Shown here one piece after another: positions 1 to 7,619 of a stretch of 64,000 nt of DNA; the stretch's first letter is position 1; every line of letters starts with the position of its first letter. Source of the stretch: Candidatus Gastranaerophilales bacterium. Lineage in GTDB: Bacteria > Cyanobacteriota > Vampirovibrionia > Gastranaerophilales > Gastranaerophilaceae. The notes under the pieces were generated by a model. The model made no database searches. It saw only the letters and a list, made by a program, of their open reading frames with translations, and was not told where the DNA came from. The stretch covers positions 1 to 64,000 of the forward strand of contig CALUUJ010000002.1 in NCBI GenBank assembly GCA_944323935.1. The letters run 5' to 3'. The translations under genes and the position numbers were made by a program.

Positions 1-570
1 CCGGGAACGGATAAATTAAAACCGGTTATAAAAATCGTAGAAAAACCCAAATTACAAAAAATATTTATGAATGAAAATATAGATGTAGCAGGAACTGATG
101 AAGGCAGAGAGATCCATGACAACAGTTCAATACATAATTCTTCAGATTCAGATTATAGATTTCCGGAATATAAACCCAAAAATAAAGTAGAGAGATATAA
201 CGATTCAGATGAAAATGAAAGTAAAGGTATTTTACCGCAAAACGGAACTAAAAAATTAACAACATATCCTAATATAAAGCATCAGCGTATAACTGCTGTT
301 AGCCAGGATGTAGGTCTCTATAAAATAATTTTGTGTCCGACTGAAAATTATAACTCTTTGTATATTGCATTTTCAGCAATAGGCGAGGGCGATTCAAACG
401 ATAAAATTATTGTTGAAAAATATACCCTAGATAAGCAAACGACACTTTGTAATAATACTAAAATCGGACCTATTGCAATTGAAAAAGATGAGGCTAAAGA
501 AATATTTGTAACATTTGAAAACAAAGAAAAAATGTTGATAAATATGGATATTATGGAGGAAGTTGAATAA
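1..570 (+). CDS. C-terminal part of an unidentified protein, possibly an Hsp90/MORC-like ATPase
   Basis: The reading frame is open to the left edge: the residues before the first internal Met (position 67) read PGTDKLKPVIKIVEKPKLQK and look coding, so the true start lies outside the window. About 190 residues are visible. They comprise a polar, low-complexity linker, then a compact beta-rich tail containing GLYKIILCPTENYNSLYI and ending MDIMEEVE. No catalytic motif is visible in this fragment. The stop overlaps the next start by one base (TAATG), so it is translationally coupled to the next two genes. Because the third gene looks like DUF6339, this may be the tail of an Hsp90/MORC-like ATPase, as I recall for such clusters; this is inference. 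Confidence 0.5.
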   Translation, partial: PGTDKLKPVIKIVEKPKLQKIFMNENIDVAGTDEGREIHDNSSIHNSSDSDYRFPEYKPKNKVERYNDSDENESKGILPQNGTKKLTTYPNIKHQRITAVSQDVGLYKIILCPTENYNSLYIAFSAIGEGDSNDKIIVEKYTLDKQTTLCNNTKIGPIAIEKDEAKEIFVTFENKEKMLINMDIMEEVE

Positions 571-1466
571 TGAAAAATCTAAATAATTTTCCAAATCCTG
601 TACTAATAAACAATAATATGGATTATAACGATTCAACATTTGATGTAATATTGGAAAATTCTTCCATTGATAATGATTTACTAAAGTTAAACCTTAAATA
701 TGAAATTGAATGTAGCAGTCTTGCTGAATTTATAAAAGAAGGAAAGGCAAAAGCAATTATTAAAATTCAAAGCGTTGGGACCCCCTACCGTGAAATATTT
801 GAATTTGGTAATAAAAGAGAACTACTTATCAGTATCAATAAGAACAATTTAGCAAAAAAGATATCAATAGAGGGGTATATTATTGCATCAGATAATATTA
901 AGAATTTCCACCCTGCTGAATTGAATGAGTTATTCTTTAAATCTCAAATTTTCAATATAAGAAAAGGTGATATATTAGCACTGCATCCGGGGTATTCATT
1001 ACCTTTAGACTCGAGTGAACTGGAAGGGCCTGTGGCATCCATTTTTCAGATTATAAAAAACGAGGAATTAAAAGAATCCGTAGATGTAATATTAGACACT
1101 GATACAGAAAAAATAAATATACATTTAAATAAAAGAGCTTACGAATCTTATATAAAAATAAGATCACAAAAAGTTTTAGATAAATATTTAGCAGCAGCAA
1201 TAGTTTTACCTGCATTAACTGAAGCTCTTTTTTATATTGCATCAGATGAACAAAACTCTGATAAACCATCAGTTTATGGAGATAAACGCTGGTACCGTCA
1301 AATTAAACGTAAAATAGAAGAAAAGAAATTATCTTTTGAAGATAAATCAATTACTTCGGTTGTAAGTTCTCTGCTTGGAGAAATCGTTTCAACTGCATTA
1401 ACAGATTTTGAAGAAACCCTGGATAGTCTGTTAGATGGCTCAAATGAAATAGGGAGTGTTGATTAA
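570..1466 (+). CDS. Hypothetical protein, middle gene of a DUF6339-type module
   Basis: The protein has 298 residues and I do not recognise its family with certainty. The first 150 residues look beta-rich. They are followed by a mixed region containing LHPGYSLPLDSSELEGPVAS and a C-terminal helical part with a KRWYRQIKRKIEEK segment. There is no signal peptide or membrane span. It overlaps the genes on both sides by single bases (TAATG junctions), so the three genes form one translationally coupled unit. That tight packing suggests subunits of one complex or one defence system. No enzymatic motif was identified. Confidence 0.55.
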   Translation: MKNLNNFPNPVLINNNMDYNDSTFDVILENSSIDNDLLKLNLKYEIECSSLAEFIKEGKAKAIIKIQSVGTPYREIFEFGNKRELLISINKNNLAKKISIEGYIIASDNIKNFHPAELNELFFKSQIFNIRKGDILALHPGYSLPLDSSELEGPVASIFQIIKNEELKESVDVILDTDTEKINIHLNKRAYESYIKIRSQKVLDKYLAAAIVLPALTEALFYIASDEQNSDKPSVYGDKRWYRQIKRKIEEKKLSFEDKSITSVVSSLLGEIVSTALTDFEETLDSLLDGSNEIGSVD

Positions 1467-2224
1467 TGGCTAATTTAAGATATTTTGATGAAACAGTATA
1501 TGGCAACTTATTTTCCGATATAAAAAATAATATAACTTTCTATACATCTTCGGATATGGAATTGAAAGACTTATTACCCAATATTCAATACTATGGGGAA
1601 TCTGTAATAAGTGCAAATCTGCCAGATTTGGATTTTAAGAATGATATGACCACAGATGAAAAAAATGGGTCGGATATTGTTAATACCAGATTTATATATG
1701 AAGCGCTAAAAGCGTTGTCTCCTTTAGTTGCGACTAACGGATATTTATGGTCTTATTTATGTCATACAAAATACAAAAAATATGTTATAGCCCGTTGGAT
1801 AAAAAATCCGGAAGATGAAGACAAACATGAAAAAACAGCTGAAACTATCAAAAAACGCTTTTTTTGTTCTGCAAATAAAAAAGATGTTATGAGAATGAAT
1901 GCAATTTCAAGACTATGGTGGGCAGGTTATCTTACATACGATAAAAATCACGGCGATCCTTACCACTTAACAAAAATATTATTTACAGGACAACAAATAT
2001 GTGCAGATATTCTTGATACACCATTCTGCGGTAATAAAACGGTAATAACCGGGATACTGCTTGCAATAGAGAAATATAAAGAGGAAGTTGATGAAAATAT
2101 AAGTTCTGAATTGGTCAGAAAATGTATAAAATATTTTCGTCGATATGCAGCTGTAACAAGTGTTGATTTTCTTTCTGAAATGGAAATACATAATATTATT
2201 TTTAAATATTTATCTGAAAATTAA
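1466..2224 (+). CDS. DUF6339-like protein
   Basis: The protein has 252 residues. A central stretch, MNAISRLWWAGYLTYD followed by DPYHLTKILFTGQQICADIL, resembles the conserved core of DUF6339 (an Arg-Leu-Trp-Trp motif, then Asp-Pro-Tyr and Gln-Gln). The C-terminus is helical. The biochemical role of this family is not established to my knowledge; I recall members next to ATPase and nuclease genes in defence-like clusters. It is the last gene of the coupled trio and meets the Xre regulator gene tail to tail, overlapping it by four bases. The family call is from remembered motifs and needs a profile search. Confidence 0.5.
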   Translation: MANLRYFDETVYGNLFSDIKNNITFYTSSDMELKDLLPNIQYYGESVISANLPDLDFKNDMTTDEKNGSDIVNTRFIYEALKALSPLVATNGYLWSYLCHTKYKKYVIARWIKNPEDEDKHEKTAETIKKRFFCSANKKDVMRMNAISRLWWAGYLTYDKNHGDPYHLTKILFTGQQICADILDTPFCGNKTVITGILLAIEKYKEEVDENISSELVRKCIKYFRRYAAVTSVDFLSEMEIHNIIFKYLSEN

Positions 2225-2496
2225 ATACAGCAATAATTTACATCCAAAATATGAATAATGTACCTTTCAAAATCTTTATTATATCGTTCGCCGGTAATTA
2301 GTTTTGAGATATAGCTTTCAGTCAAATTTAACCTTTTTGCTAGCATTTTTTGTGGCATATTTTTCTGTAACATTTTAAAACGTATCATTCTTTCTCTGCG
2401 ATACAGAAAATGACTACCGCCATTTTTCATATTATTTGGGCTCTTTGACATTTTTTGTTCAAGTAATTCAATCTGTTTTCTTAATTCTTTACGCAT
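2221..2496 (-). CDS. Xre/Cro-type helix-turn-helix regulator
   Basis: This is a 91-residue DNA-binding protein. An N-terminal amphipathic helix (RKELRKQIELLEQKM) precedes a Cro/CI-like HTH at about residues 38-85. Its core MPQKMLAKRLNLTESYISKL shows the typical 'kLA..l.ls.syiSkl..G' pattern and is followed by GERYNKDFERYI. A Shine-Dalgarno-like AAGGAG lies just upstream of the start. The gene is divergent from the transposase operon and convergent with the DUF6339-like trio. It could therefore regulate the transposition genes or the trio. It could also be an antitoxin-like remnant, but no toxin partner is visible. Confidence 0.75.
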   Translation of the reverse strand: MRKELRKQIELLEQKMSKSPNNMKNGGSHFLYRRERMIRFKMLQKNMPQKMLAKRLNLTESYISKLITGERYNKDFERYIIHILDVNYCCI

Positions 2497-2721
2497 AAAA
2501 ACTCCTTAAAATTAGTTGGGGTATGTGTTGGGGTACACACATTTTAACTCGTTTTGCAGAAACATCAAGTCCAGATTTACTTCCAACTATTCTTGCTTCG
2601 TTCGCGTTAAACGGGTGCACCTTACGGTTTTCACCCTCTGCTCACACGCGCTGTGTCGAAATGATACAAAGTTAGTCGGAAACAGTTCCATTCTTCCGAG
2701 TTCAGAGTCATTAATGGTGGT
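2497..2721. other. Intergenic stretch of higher GC between regulator and transposase
   Basis: The bases from about 2557 to 2700 look clearly richer in G and C than the surroundings (for example GTTCGCGTTAAACGGGTGC). I see no convincing gene on either strand. Around 2526-2554 the sequence contains GGGGTACACACATTTTAAC. Read on the minus strand it shares the 9-mer AAAATGTGT with the 33-bp-spaced repeats at 6190-6270. It is thus in the inverted orientation expected of a transposon left end, but only one copy is visible. The divergent promoters of the regulator and the transposition operon must also lie here. Confidence 0.35.
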
Positions 2722-4764
2722 ATGGATAATGAAAAATACATTACAATCAAAGAATTAGCAGAACTAAAAGGTGTGAGTACCCGTGCTATTCGGTTATCAA
2801 AGGAAAAATACATTACCAGAGAAATTACAGTTAAAGGCGGAAAAAGTTTTGAGATTCTGCTATCAAGCATTGAATCGGAGCTTCAGGAAAAGTATTACTC
2901 AAAAATTGTCCCGACTTATGAAGTTAAACAACTTCCGGCACCTATAGATTTTCACAAACCCAATAAAGCAAAAGTTATTGCACTTGCAAGATTGGATTTA
3001 ATACATATATGGAAAAACGAACGCAAATATCAGCAGAATAAAACGCGGTTTGATACAGATTTTTTAGGTGCATACAACGCACAAGTTTTGTATCCGGAGA
3101 TTTATGCAAAACTCGGAAGTGTTTCAATAGGCACACTTCAGCGATGGAAACGAATTTTAGGAAATAGTAATAATTATGAACTTTTAATTCCAAACTATCA
3201 TTATGAAGATTATTCAAGAACCTGTTTAACGGATTATGAAAAAAAGATATTTATGAAGCTGCTTCTGCACCCAAATAAATTCAGTATCGGAAAAGCAATA
3301 TCTTTAACTCATTACGTTCTAAAAACTCAGAGTGCGGAATATATCCCTTCTCCTTCAACATTCAGAAAATTTGCTAATTGGTATAAATCAAATTATTTTG
3401 ATAAATGGACTCTTTTAAGGGATGGTGAAAAAGCGTTAAAAGAAGATGTTATTCCGCATATTAAAAGAGATATTTCAAAAATTGAAGTCGGAGAAGTTCT
3501 GGTAGCAGATGGTAAAAGATTAAATTTCCAAGTAATAAATCCCTTTACCGGGAAACCCTGCAGAGCAACTTTAATCGGATTTTTGGATTGGAAATCTACA
3601 ACACTGGTTGGGTATGAAATCATGATAGAAGAAAATACGCAAAATATTGCATCTGCTTTAAGAAATGCAATATTGAATTTGGGTAAAATTCCAAAATTTG
3701 TTTATTTAGACAATGGCAGAGCCTTCAGAGGTAAATATTTCCTAGGTAGTGCAAATTTTAGTGAAATTGGATTAAAAGGAATTTATGAAAAACTTGGAAT
3801 AACAACAATTTTTGCAAACCCATATAATGCAAGGACTAAAGTTATTGAAAGATTCTTTCTTGAAATGCAGGAAAGTTTTGAAAAGCTGTTACCAAGTTAC
3901 ATTGGAACAAGTATAGAAAATAAGCCTGCAAGGCTAAAAAGGAATGAGAAATTTCATTATGCAATTCATACAGAATTTATCCCTACAATTCAACAAACAA
4001 TTCAAATGATTAATAGTTGGCTTTTGTATAAAAATTCTTTGCCTTGCCCAAATGATAAATCAAAAACGATTCAAGAAATGTTTAACGGTGTTAATAAAGA
4101 TAAAATAAATGACAACGAGTTAGATGATTTGATGTTAGCTCAAGAAATAAAAACAATTTCAAGTCAGGGAATACGATTTTTGAACAGTTGGTATTTTAAT
4201 GATGCTTTGTACGGAATAAGACAAAAAGTAATAATAAAATACAGTCTTTTTGATTTAAGCTATATCAATATTTATACGATGTCAGGTAAATTTTTGTGCC
4301 GAGCGGATAGAATTACTTTAACACACCCATTGGCTCATTATACAGGTGAAATAGAAGACATAGAAGATTACAAACAAAAAATACAAAAGCAAAAACAGCT
4401 TAAAAACAAGACAATAAAAGCCTGCAAGGAATTTTTAAAGATTGAAGATTTAGAAATTTTAAAGTGTGATATTGAGGATTATGACCAGAGTAGTGAAAAT
4501 GCTACGTGCAACCTTATTGAGAGTAAACATGCAGAAAGAAAAGAAGAAGTACATACCGCAGTAGTATCTTCAAAAATTAAGAAAACAAAAGAAAAACCTC
4601 AAAAGTATAATCCAAAAGTTAAACCATTATTTAGAACTAGCAGAGAAAAATATGAATATCTGATGAAATATGGGTGCACTTGTAATGATGATAGAGCTTG
4701 GCTTGTAAGCTATAAGAAATCTAAGGAGTATTTGGAATATGAAACCAAAATTTGTACAAACTAA
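2722..4764 (+). CDS. Mu-like DDE transposase (MuA/TnsB/TniA type)
   Basis: This 680-residue protein would bind the element ends and carry out strand transfer. The N-terminus is a MerR/Mu-repressor-like wHTH (ITIKELAELKGVSTRAIRLS, residues 7-26). An RNase H-fold integrase core follows, with a credible DDE triad: D263 in VLVADGKRL, D330 in FVYLDNGRAF, and E376 in TKVIERFFLE. A beta-barrel-like segment and a basic C-terminal tail complete it, as in MuA-class proteins. Length is typical of the family. The gene overlaps the ATPase gene by 26 bp, so the two are coupled. It appears intact. Confidence 0.88.
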   Translation: MDNEKYITIKELAELKGVSTRAIRLSKEKYITREITVKGGKSFEILLSSIESELQEKYYSKIVPTYEVKQLPAPIDFHKPNKAKVIALARLDLIHIWKNERKYQQNKTRFDTDFLGAYNAQVLYPEIYAKLGSVSIGTLQRWKRILGNSNNYELLIPNYHYEDYSRTCLTDYEKKIFMKLLLHPNKFSIGKAISLTHYVLKTQSAEYIPSPSTFRKFANWYKSNYFDKWTLLRDGEKALKEDVIPHIKRDISKIEVGEVLVADGKRLNFQVINPFTGKPCRATLIGFLDWKSTTLVGYEIMIEENTQNIASALRNAILNLGKIPKFVYLDNGRAFRGKYFLGSANFSEIGLKGIYEKLGITTIFANPYNARTKVIERFFLEMQESFEKLLPSYIGTSIENKPARLKRNEKFHYAIHTEFIPTIQQTIQMINSWLLYKNSLPCPNDKSKTIQEMFNGVNKDKINDNELDDLMLAQEIKTISSQGIRFLNSWYFNDALYGIRQKVIIKYSLFDLSYINIYTMSGKFLCRADRITLTHPLAHYTGEIEDIEDYKQKIQKQKQLKNKTIKACKEFLKIEDLEILKCDIEDYDQSSENATCNLIESKHAERKEEVHTAVVSSKIKKTKEKPQKYNPKVKPLFRTSREKYEYLMKYGCTCNDDRAWLVSYKKSKEYLEYETKICTN

Positions 4765-5422
4765 AAATGTTAAAGGATTTATAAACCTGATTCAAGATTT
4801 AAAAAATAAACCGGAAAATATTACAAAAATCGGTTTGGTATATGGTAATGCCGGATTAGGCAAAACAAAAACAGCTTTGTATTTATCTTTTCAATTTGAT
4901 TCAATTTATATCAGAGCAACTAATAAAATGACCACAAAATGGTTTTTGGAAGAACTTGCAAAAGAACTTGACGAAATTCCAAGATTTTTTACAGCAGATA
5001 TTTTTAGACAATGTGTAAATGTGCTAAAAAATAAGTCACAAATGATTATAGTAGATGAAATTGATTATCTTTTAAGTGACTTTAAGACAATAGAAACGTT
5101 GAGAGACCTGCACGATGAGACTGGAATTCCAATTGTTCTGGTTGGAATGAGTTTAGCTAAACATAAGTTAAAAAAGCATACGCATTTATTTGATAGAATT
5201 TCAGAGATTTATCAATATACAGGATTTGAATATTCGGATATAAAGCAAATTGTAGACGAAATTTCAGAAGTTAATACGACAAAAGAAGTAATAAGCCTTA
5301 TTCATCAAAAAGCAAAGAGCTTTAGAAAGATTGTTGAAATGATTAACACTTTAGAAAATATAGCCCGAGTAAATGGAATAAAATTGATTGATGAAAATAT
5401 AATTCAGGAGGTTTTTAGATGA
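4739..5422 (+). CDS. MuB/TniB-type AAA+ ATPase of the transposon
   Basis: The protein has 227 residues. A Walker A motif, GNAGLGKT, lies at residues 36-43. Walker B is MIIVDEIDYLL near residue 105, and a sensor-like IPIVLVGMSL follows. This arrangement is shared by MuB, TnsC and TniB, which select target DNA and stimulate the partner transposase. The protein is shorter than MuB and lacks an obvious N-terminal DNA-binding domain. An AAGGAG lies 12 nt before the ATG inside the transposase 3' end. The stop overlaps the next start by four bases (ATGA). Confidence 0.85.
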   Translation: MKPKFVQTKNVKGFINLIQDLKNKPENITKIGLVYGNAGLGKTKTALYLSFQFDSIYIRATNKMTTKWFLEELAKELDEIPRFFTADIFRQCVNVLKNKSQMIIVDEIDYLLSDFKTIETLRDLHDETGIPIVLVGMSLAKHKLKKHTHLFDRISEIYQYTGFEYSDIKQIVDEISEVNTTKEVISLIHQKAKSFRKIVEMINTLENIARVNGIKLIDENIIQEVFR

Positions 5423-6216
5423 CTGATAAAATTTTAAAAATAGCCAAAAGACTCAAAACATTTACTCTTGAAGATATTGTTATGTTTACAGGACTTGAGA
5501 TTGATACAGTTAAAAATTTTTTAGAGCAGTCTGATAATATCAAAAAATTCAAAAACGAATTTAAATATGTTGAAATAATACAAAAAGAAGAAACATTTAA
5601 AATAATTGATAAAAATATTTTGTCCCAAAATTCTGATATAACTTTAATTGATGCCATAAATTTATTTATGGAAATAAAAAATTGTAAACTATCGTCTTGG
5701 TCTAAAAAAACTTATAAATCATTTATTAATTCTCAAATACTTCCATTTTTCAGGAAATACAAATTAAAAGATATAACAATACAAGATATTGAACAGTTTA
5801 AATTGAGCATGAAAGAAAATGGGATAACAGAAAGAAGAATAAAAAATGTTTTGACATTACTTAATCAAATAATTAAACACTTTCAAAAAGAAGGTTTTAT
5901 TGATAAAACTTGTTGTTTTGAAGTCAAAAGAGTGAAAAATATATCAAAAAGAGAAGTCCAAATACTATCCAATAAACAACTGAAGCAATTATTTCGGGTT
6001 TTAAAGAATCGCTATCCTTATCTTTTACCATTGGTTGAGAAAATGATTATAACAAAACAGCCCTTAAACAGTCTTTTAACAGGTGATGAAAATAAAAAAG
6101 AAATCCTAAAACGAAGAATTAGAAAAGATTTTTATAAGGTAAAACAGCAACTAGGACTAGAAAATTACATTATTAATGATTTAAGGTTCTGTCAAAAATG
6201 TGTAAATAAACTTTAA
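5419..6216 (+). CDS. Transposon accessory protein with a tyrosine-recombinase core-binding domain but no catalytic site
   Basis: The protein has 265 residues. Residues 1-60 look like a winged helix (FTLEDIVMFTGLEIDTVKNFL). Residues 75-165 match the SAM-like core-binding domain of phage integrases (AINLFMEIKN, SWSKKTYKSFINSQILPFF, DIEQFKLSMKENG). The remainder is far shorter than an integrase catalytic domain and lacks the R-H-R-Y set; only NDLRF recalls the 'HDLRHT' motif. The ATGA overlap with the ATPase gene makes it the third gene of the transposition operon. Its last codons run into the first terminal repeat. It may be a truncated integrase or a DNA-binding accessory factor; the second fits the coupling better. 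Confidence 0.65.
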   Translation: MTDKILKIAKRLKTFTLEDIVMFTGLEIDTVKNFLEQSDNIKKFKNEFKYVEIIQKEETFKIIDKNILSQNSDITLIDAINLFMEIKNCKLSSWSKKTYKSFINSQILPFFRKYKLKDITIQDIEQFKLSMKENGITERRIKNVLTLLNQIIKHFQKEGFIDKTCCFEVKRVKNISKREVQILSNKQLKQLFRVLKNRYPYLLPLVEKMIITKQPLNSLLTGDENKKEILKRRIRKDFYKVKQQLGLENYIINDLRFCQKCVNKL

Positions 6217-6270
6217 AAGTCGTGTAAAAAATGTGTAATTATACATCAAAAGTGCTGTAAAAAATGTACA
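6190..6270 (+). repeat. Three direct repeats at 33-bp spacing: right end of the Mu-like transposon
   Basis: Three near-identical motifs start at 6190 (TGTCAAAAATGTGTAA), 6223 (TGTAAAAAATGTGTAA) and 6256 (TGTAAAAAATGTACA). The period is exactly 33 bp, three helical turns, so the copies lie on the same face of the DNA. The set sits directly after the transposition operon, as transposase-binding sites do in Mu/Tn7/Tn5053-like elements. The outermost copy ends in TGTACA at 6265-6270, compatible with an element boundary ending in 5'-...ACA. No matching multi-copy left end was found in the window. Confidence 0.75.
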
Positions 6271-6311
6271 GTTTGTGTTAGAATATTTGTGTTATAATGA
6301 GGGATTTAAGC

Positions 6312-7619
6312 ATGCAAAGATACGCACTAAAACATCTGATTAATTGGAAAAACAAAAAAAATCATAAACCTTTGGTTATACAAGGTGCAAGGCAAGTTGG
6401 TAAAACTTGGTTAATGCAAGAATTTGGGGAAAAGTATTATGAGCAAGTTGCATATATTAACTTTGATGTAGATGTAAAAAGCAGAGAGATTTTTGATGTC
6501 GACTATGATACTGAACGTTTAATTATGGATATAGGTCTTGCAACAAAGACAAAAATTAATGCGGAAAATACTTTGATAATCTTTGATGAAATTCAAGAGT
6601 GTCCAAGAGCCTTAACTTCACTCAAGTATTTTAGAGAAAATGCTCCTCAATACGATATTATAGTTGCAGGAAGCTTGTTAGGTGTTGCTTGTCATGAAGG
6701 GACGGGTTTCCCTGTTGGTAAGGTTTCATTTATGAATCTTTTCCCATTAAGTTTTGAAGAATTTTTATTAGCAATGGGAGAAGAAAGGTTTGTTGAACTT
6801 TTAAATAAAAAAGATTTTAAGACAATAAAACTATTTAATAACAAGTATGAAAAGCTCTTAAAACAATATTGTTATGTTGGAGGAATGCCTGAAATTGTAC
6901 AAGATTTTGTTGAAAACAAAGATTTTGAAAGTGTTAGAAATCTGCAAAAAGAAATTCTCTCTGCTTATGAAGAAGATTTTACAAAACATATTCCCACTAA
7001 TACAGTTGCAAAAATAAGGTTATTATGGAAATCTATTCCGGCACAGTTAAGTAAGGAAAATAAGAAATTTATATATGGCGCAGCAAAGGAAGGAGCTCGC
7101 GCAAGAGATTTTGAAGCTGCTTTGTCTTGGTTAATTAATAGTGGTTTAATTTATAGAGTGAATAAAATTACAAAACCGGATTTACCAATTACGGCTTATG
7201 AAGATTTTAATTCGTTTAAATTATTTGTCCTGGATGTCGGTTTATTAGGTGCAATGACAAATTTACAAGCAGAAACGATTATTGATGGTAATCGCATATT
7301 TGAAGAATTTAAAGGTGCTATCGCTGAACAATACGTTTTACAGCAGTTTAAGACAATTAAAGATTTGCCCGTATTTTATTGGTCAAATGAAACCAGCAGG
7401 GCTGAAATAGACTTTGTTATACAAATAAAATCCGATGTTGTTCCGGTTGAGGTGAAGGCTGAAAGAAACTTACAAGCAAAAAGTTTGAAGGTATACATAG
7501 AAAAATTCAAACCCAATTATGCAATAAGAACGTCAATGGCAGATTATAAGAAAACGGATAACTTAATTGATTTGCCGTTATATACTCTTGAAAATATAAC
7601 TCAGGGAGATATAAAGTGA
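6312..7619 (+). CDS. AAA_14/DUF4143-type ATPase with a nuclease-like C-terminus
   Basis: The protein has 435 residues from the ATG at 6312. That start has GAGGGA 7 nt upstream; an in-frame ATG at 6297 has no ribosome site. Walker A is GARQVGKT (residues 25-32) and Walker B is LIIFDEIQECPRAL. They are followed by the family hallmarks GSLLGV and FPLSFEEFLLAMGE. The DUF4143 part ends in AEIDFVIQ...VPVEVKA, the E-D / E-V-K pattern of a PD-(D/E)XK fold. Family members are common as single genes of uncertain role. Here the stop overlaps the next start (GTGA), so it is co-translated with the Gabija-like pair. Confidence 0.85.
   Translation: MQRYALKHLINWKNKKNHKPLVIQGARQVGKTWLMQEFGEKYYEQVAYINFDVDVKSREIFDVDYDTERLIMDIGLATKTKINAENTLIIFDEIQECPRALTSLKYFRENAPQYDIIVAGSLLGVACHEGTGFPVGKVSFMNLFPLSFEEFLLAMGEERFVELLNKKDFKTIKLFNNKYEKLLKQYCYVGGMPEIVQDFVENKDFESVRNLQKEILSAYEEDFTKHIPTNTVAKIRLLWKSIPAQLSKENKKFIYGAAKEGARARDFEAALSWLINSGLIYRVNKITKPDLPITAYEDFNSFKLFVLDVGLLGAMTNLQAETIIDGNRIFEEFKGAIAEQYVLQQFKTIKDLPVFYWSNETSRAEIDFVIQIKSDVVPVEVKAERNLQAKSLKVYIEKFKPNYAIRTSMADYKKTDNLIDLPLYTLENITQGDIK

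Noticed and set aside
2516..2758. An 80-codon frame (+) and a 79-codon frame (-) between regulator and transposase
   Set aside because: Neither has a good ribosome site or protein-like composition, and both run across the start of the transposase gene.
6297..6311. Start of the DUF4143-type ATPase at the first ATG (6297)
   Set aside because: It has no ribosome site, whereas the ATG at 6312 has GAGGGA at a proper distance.
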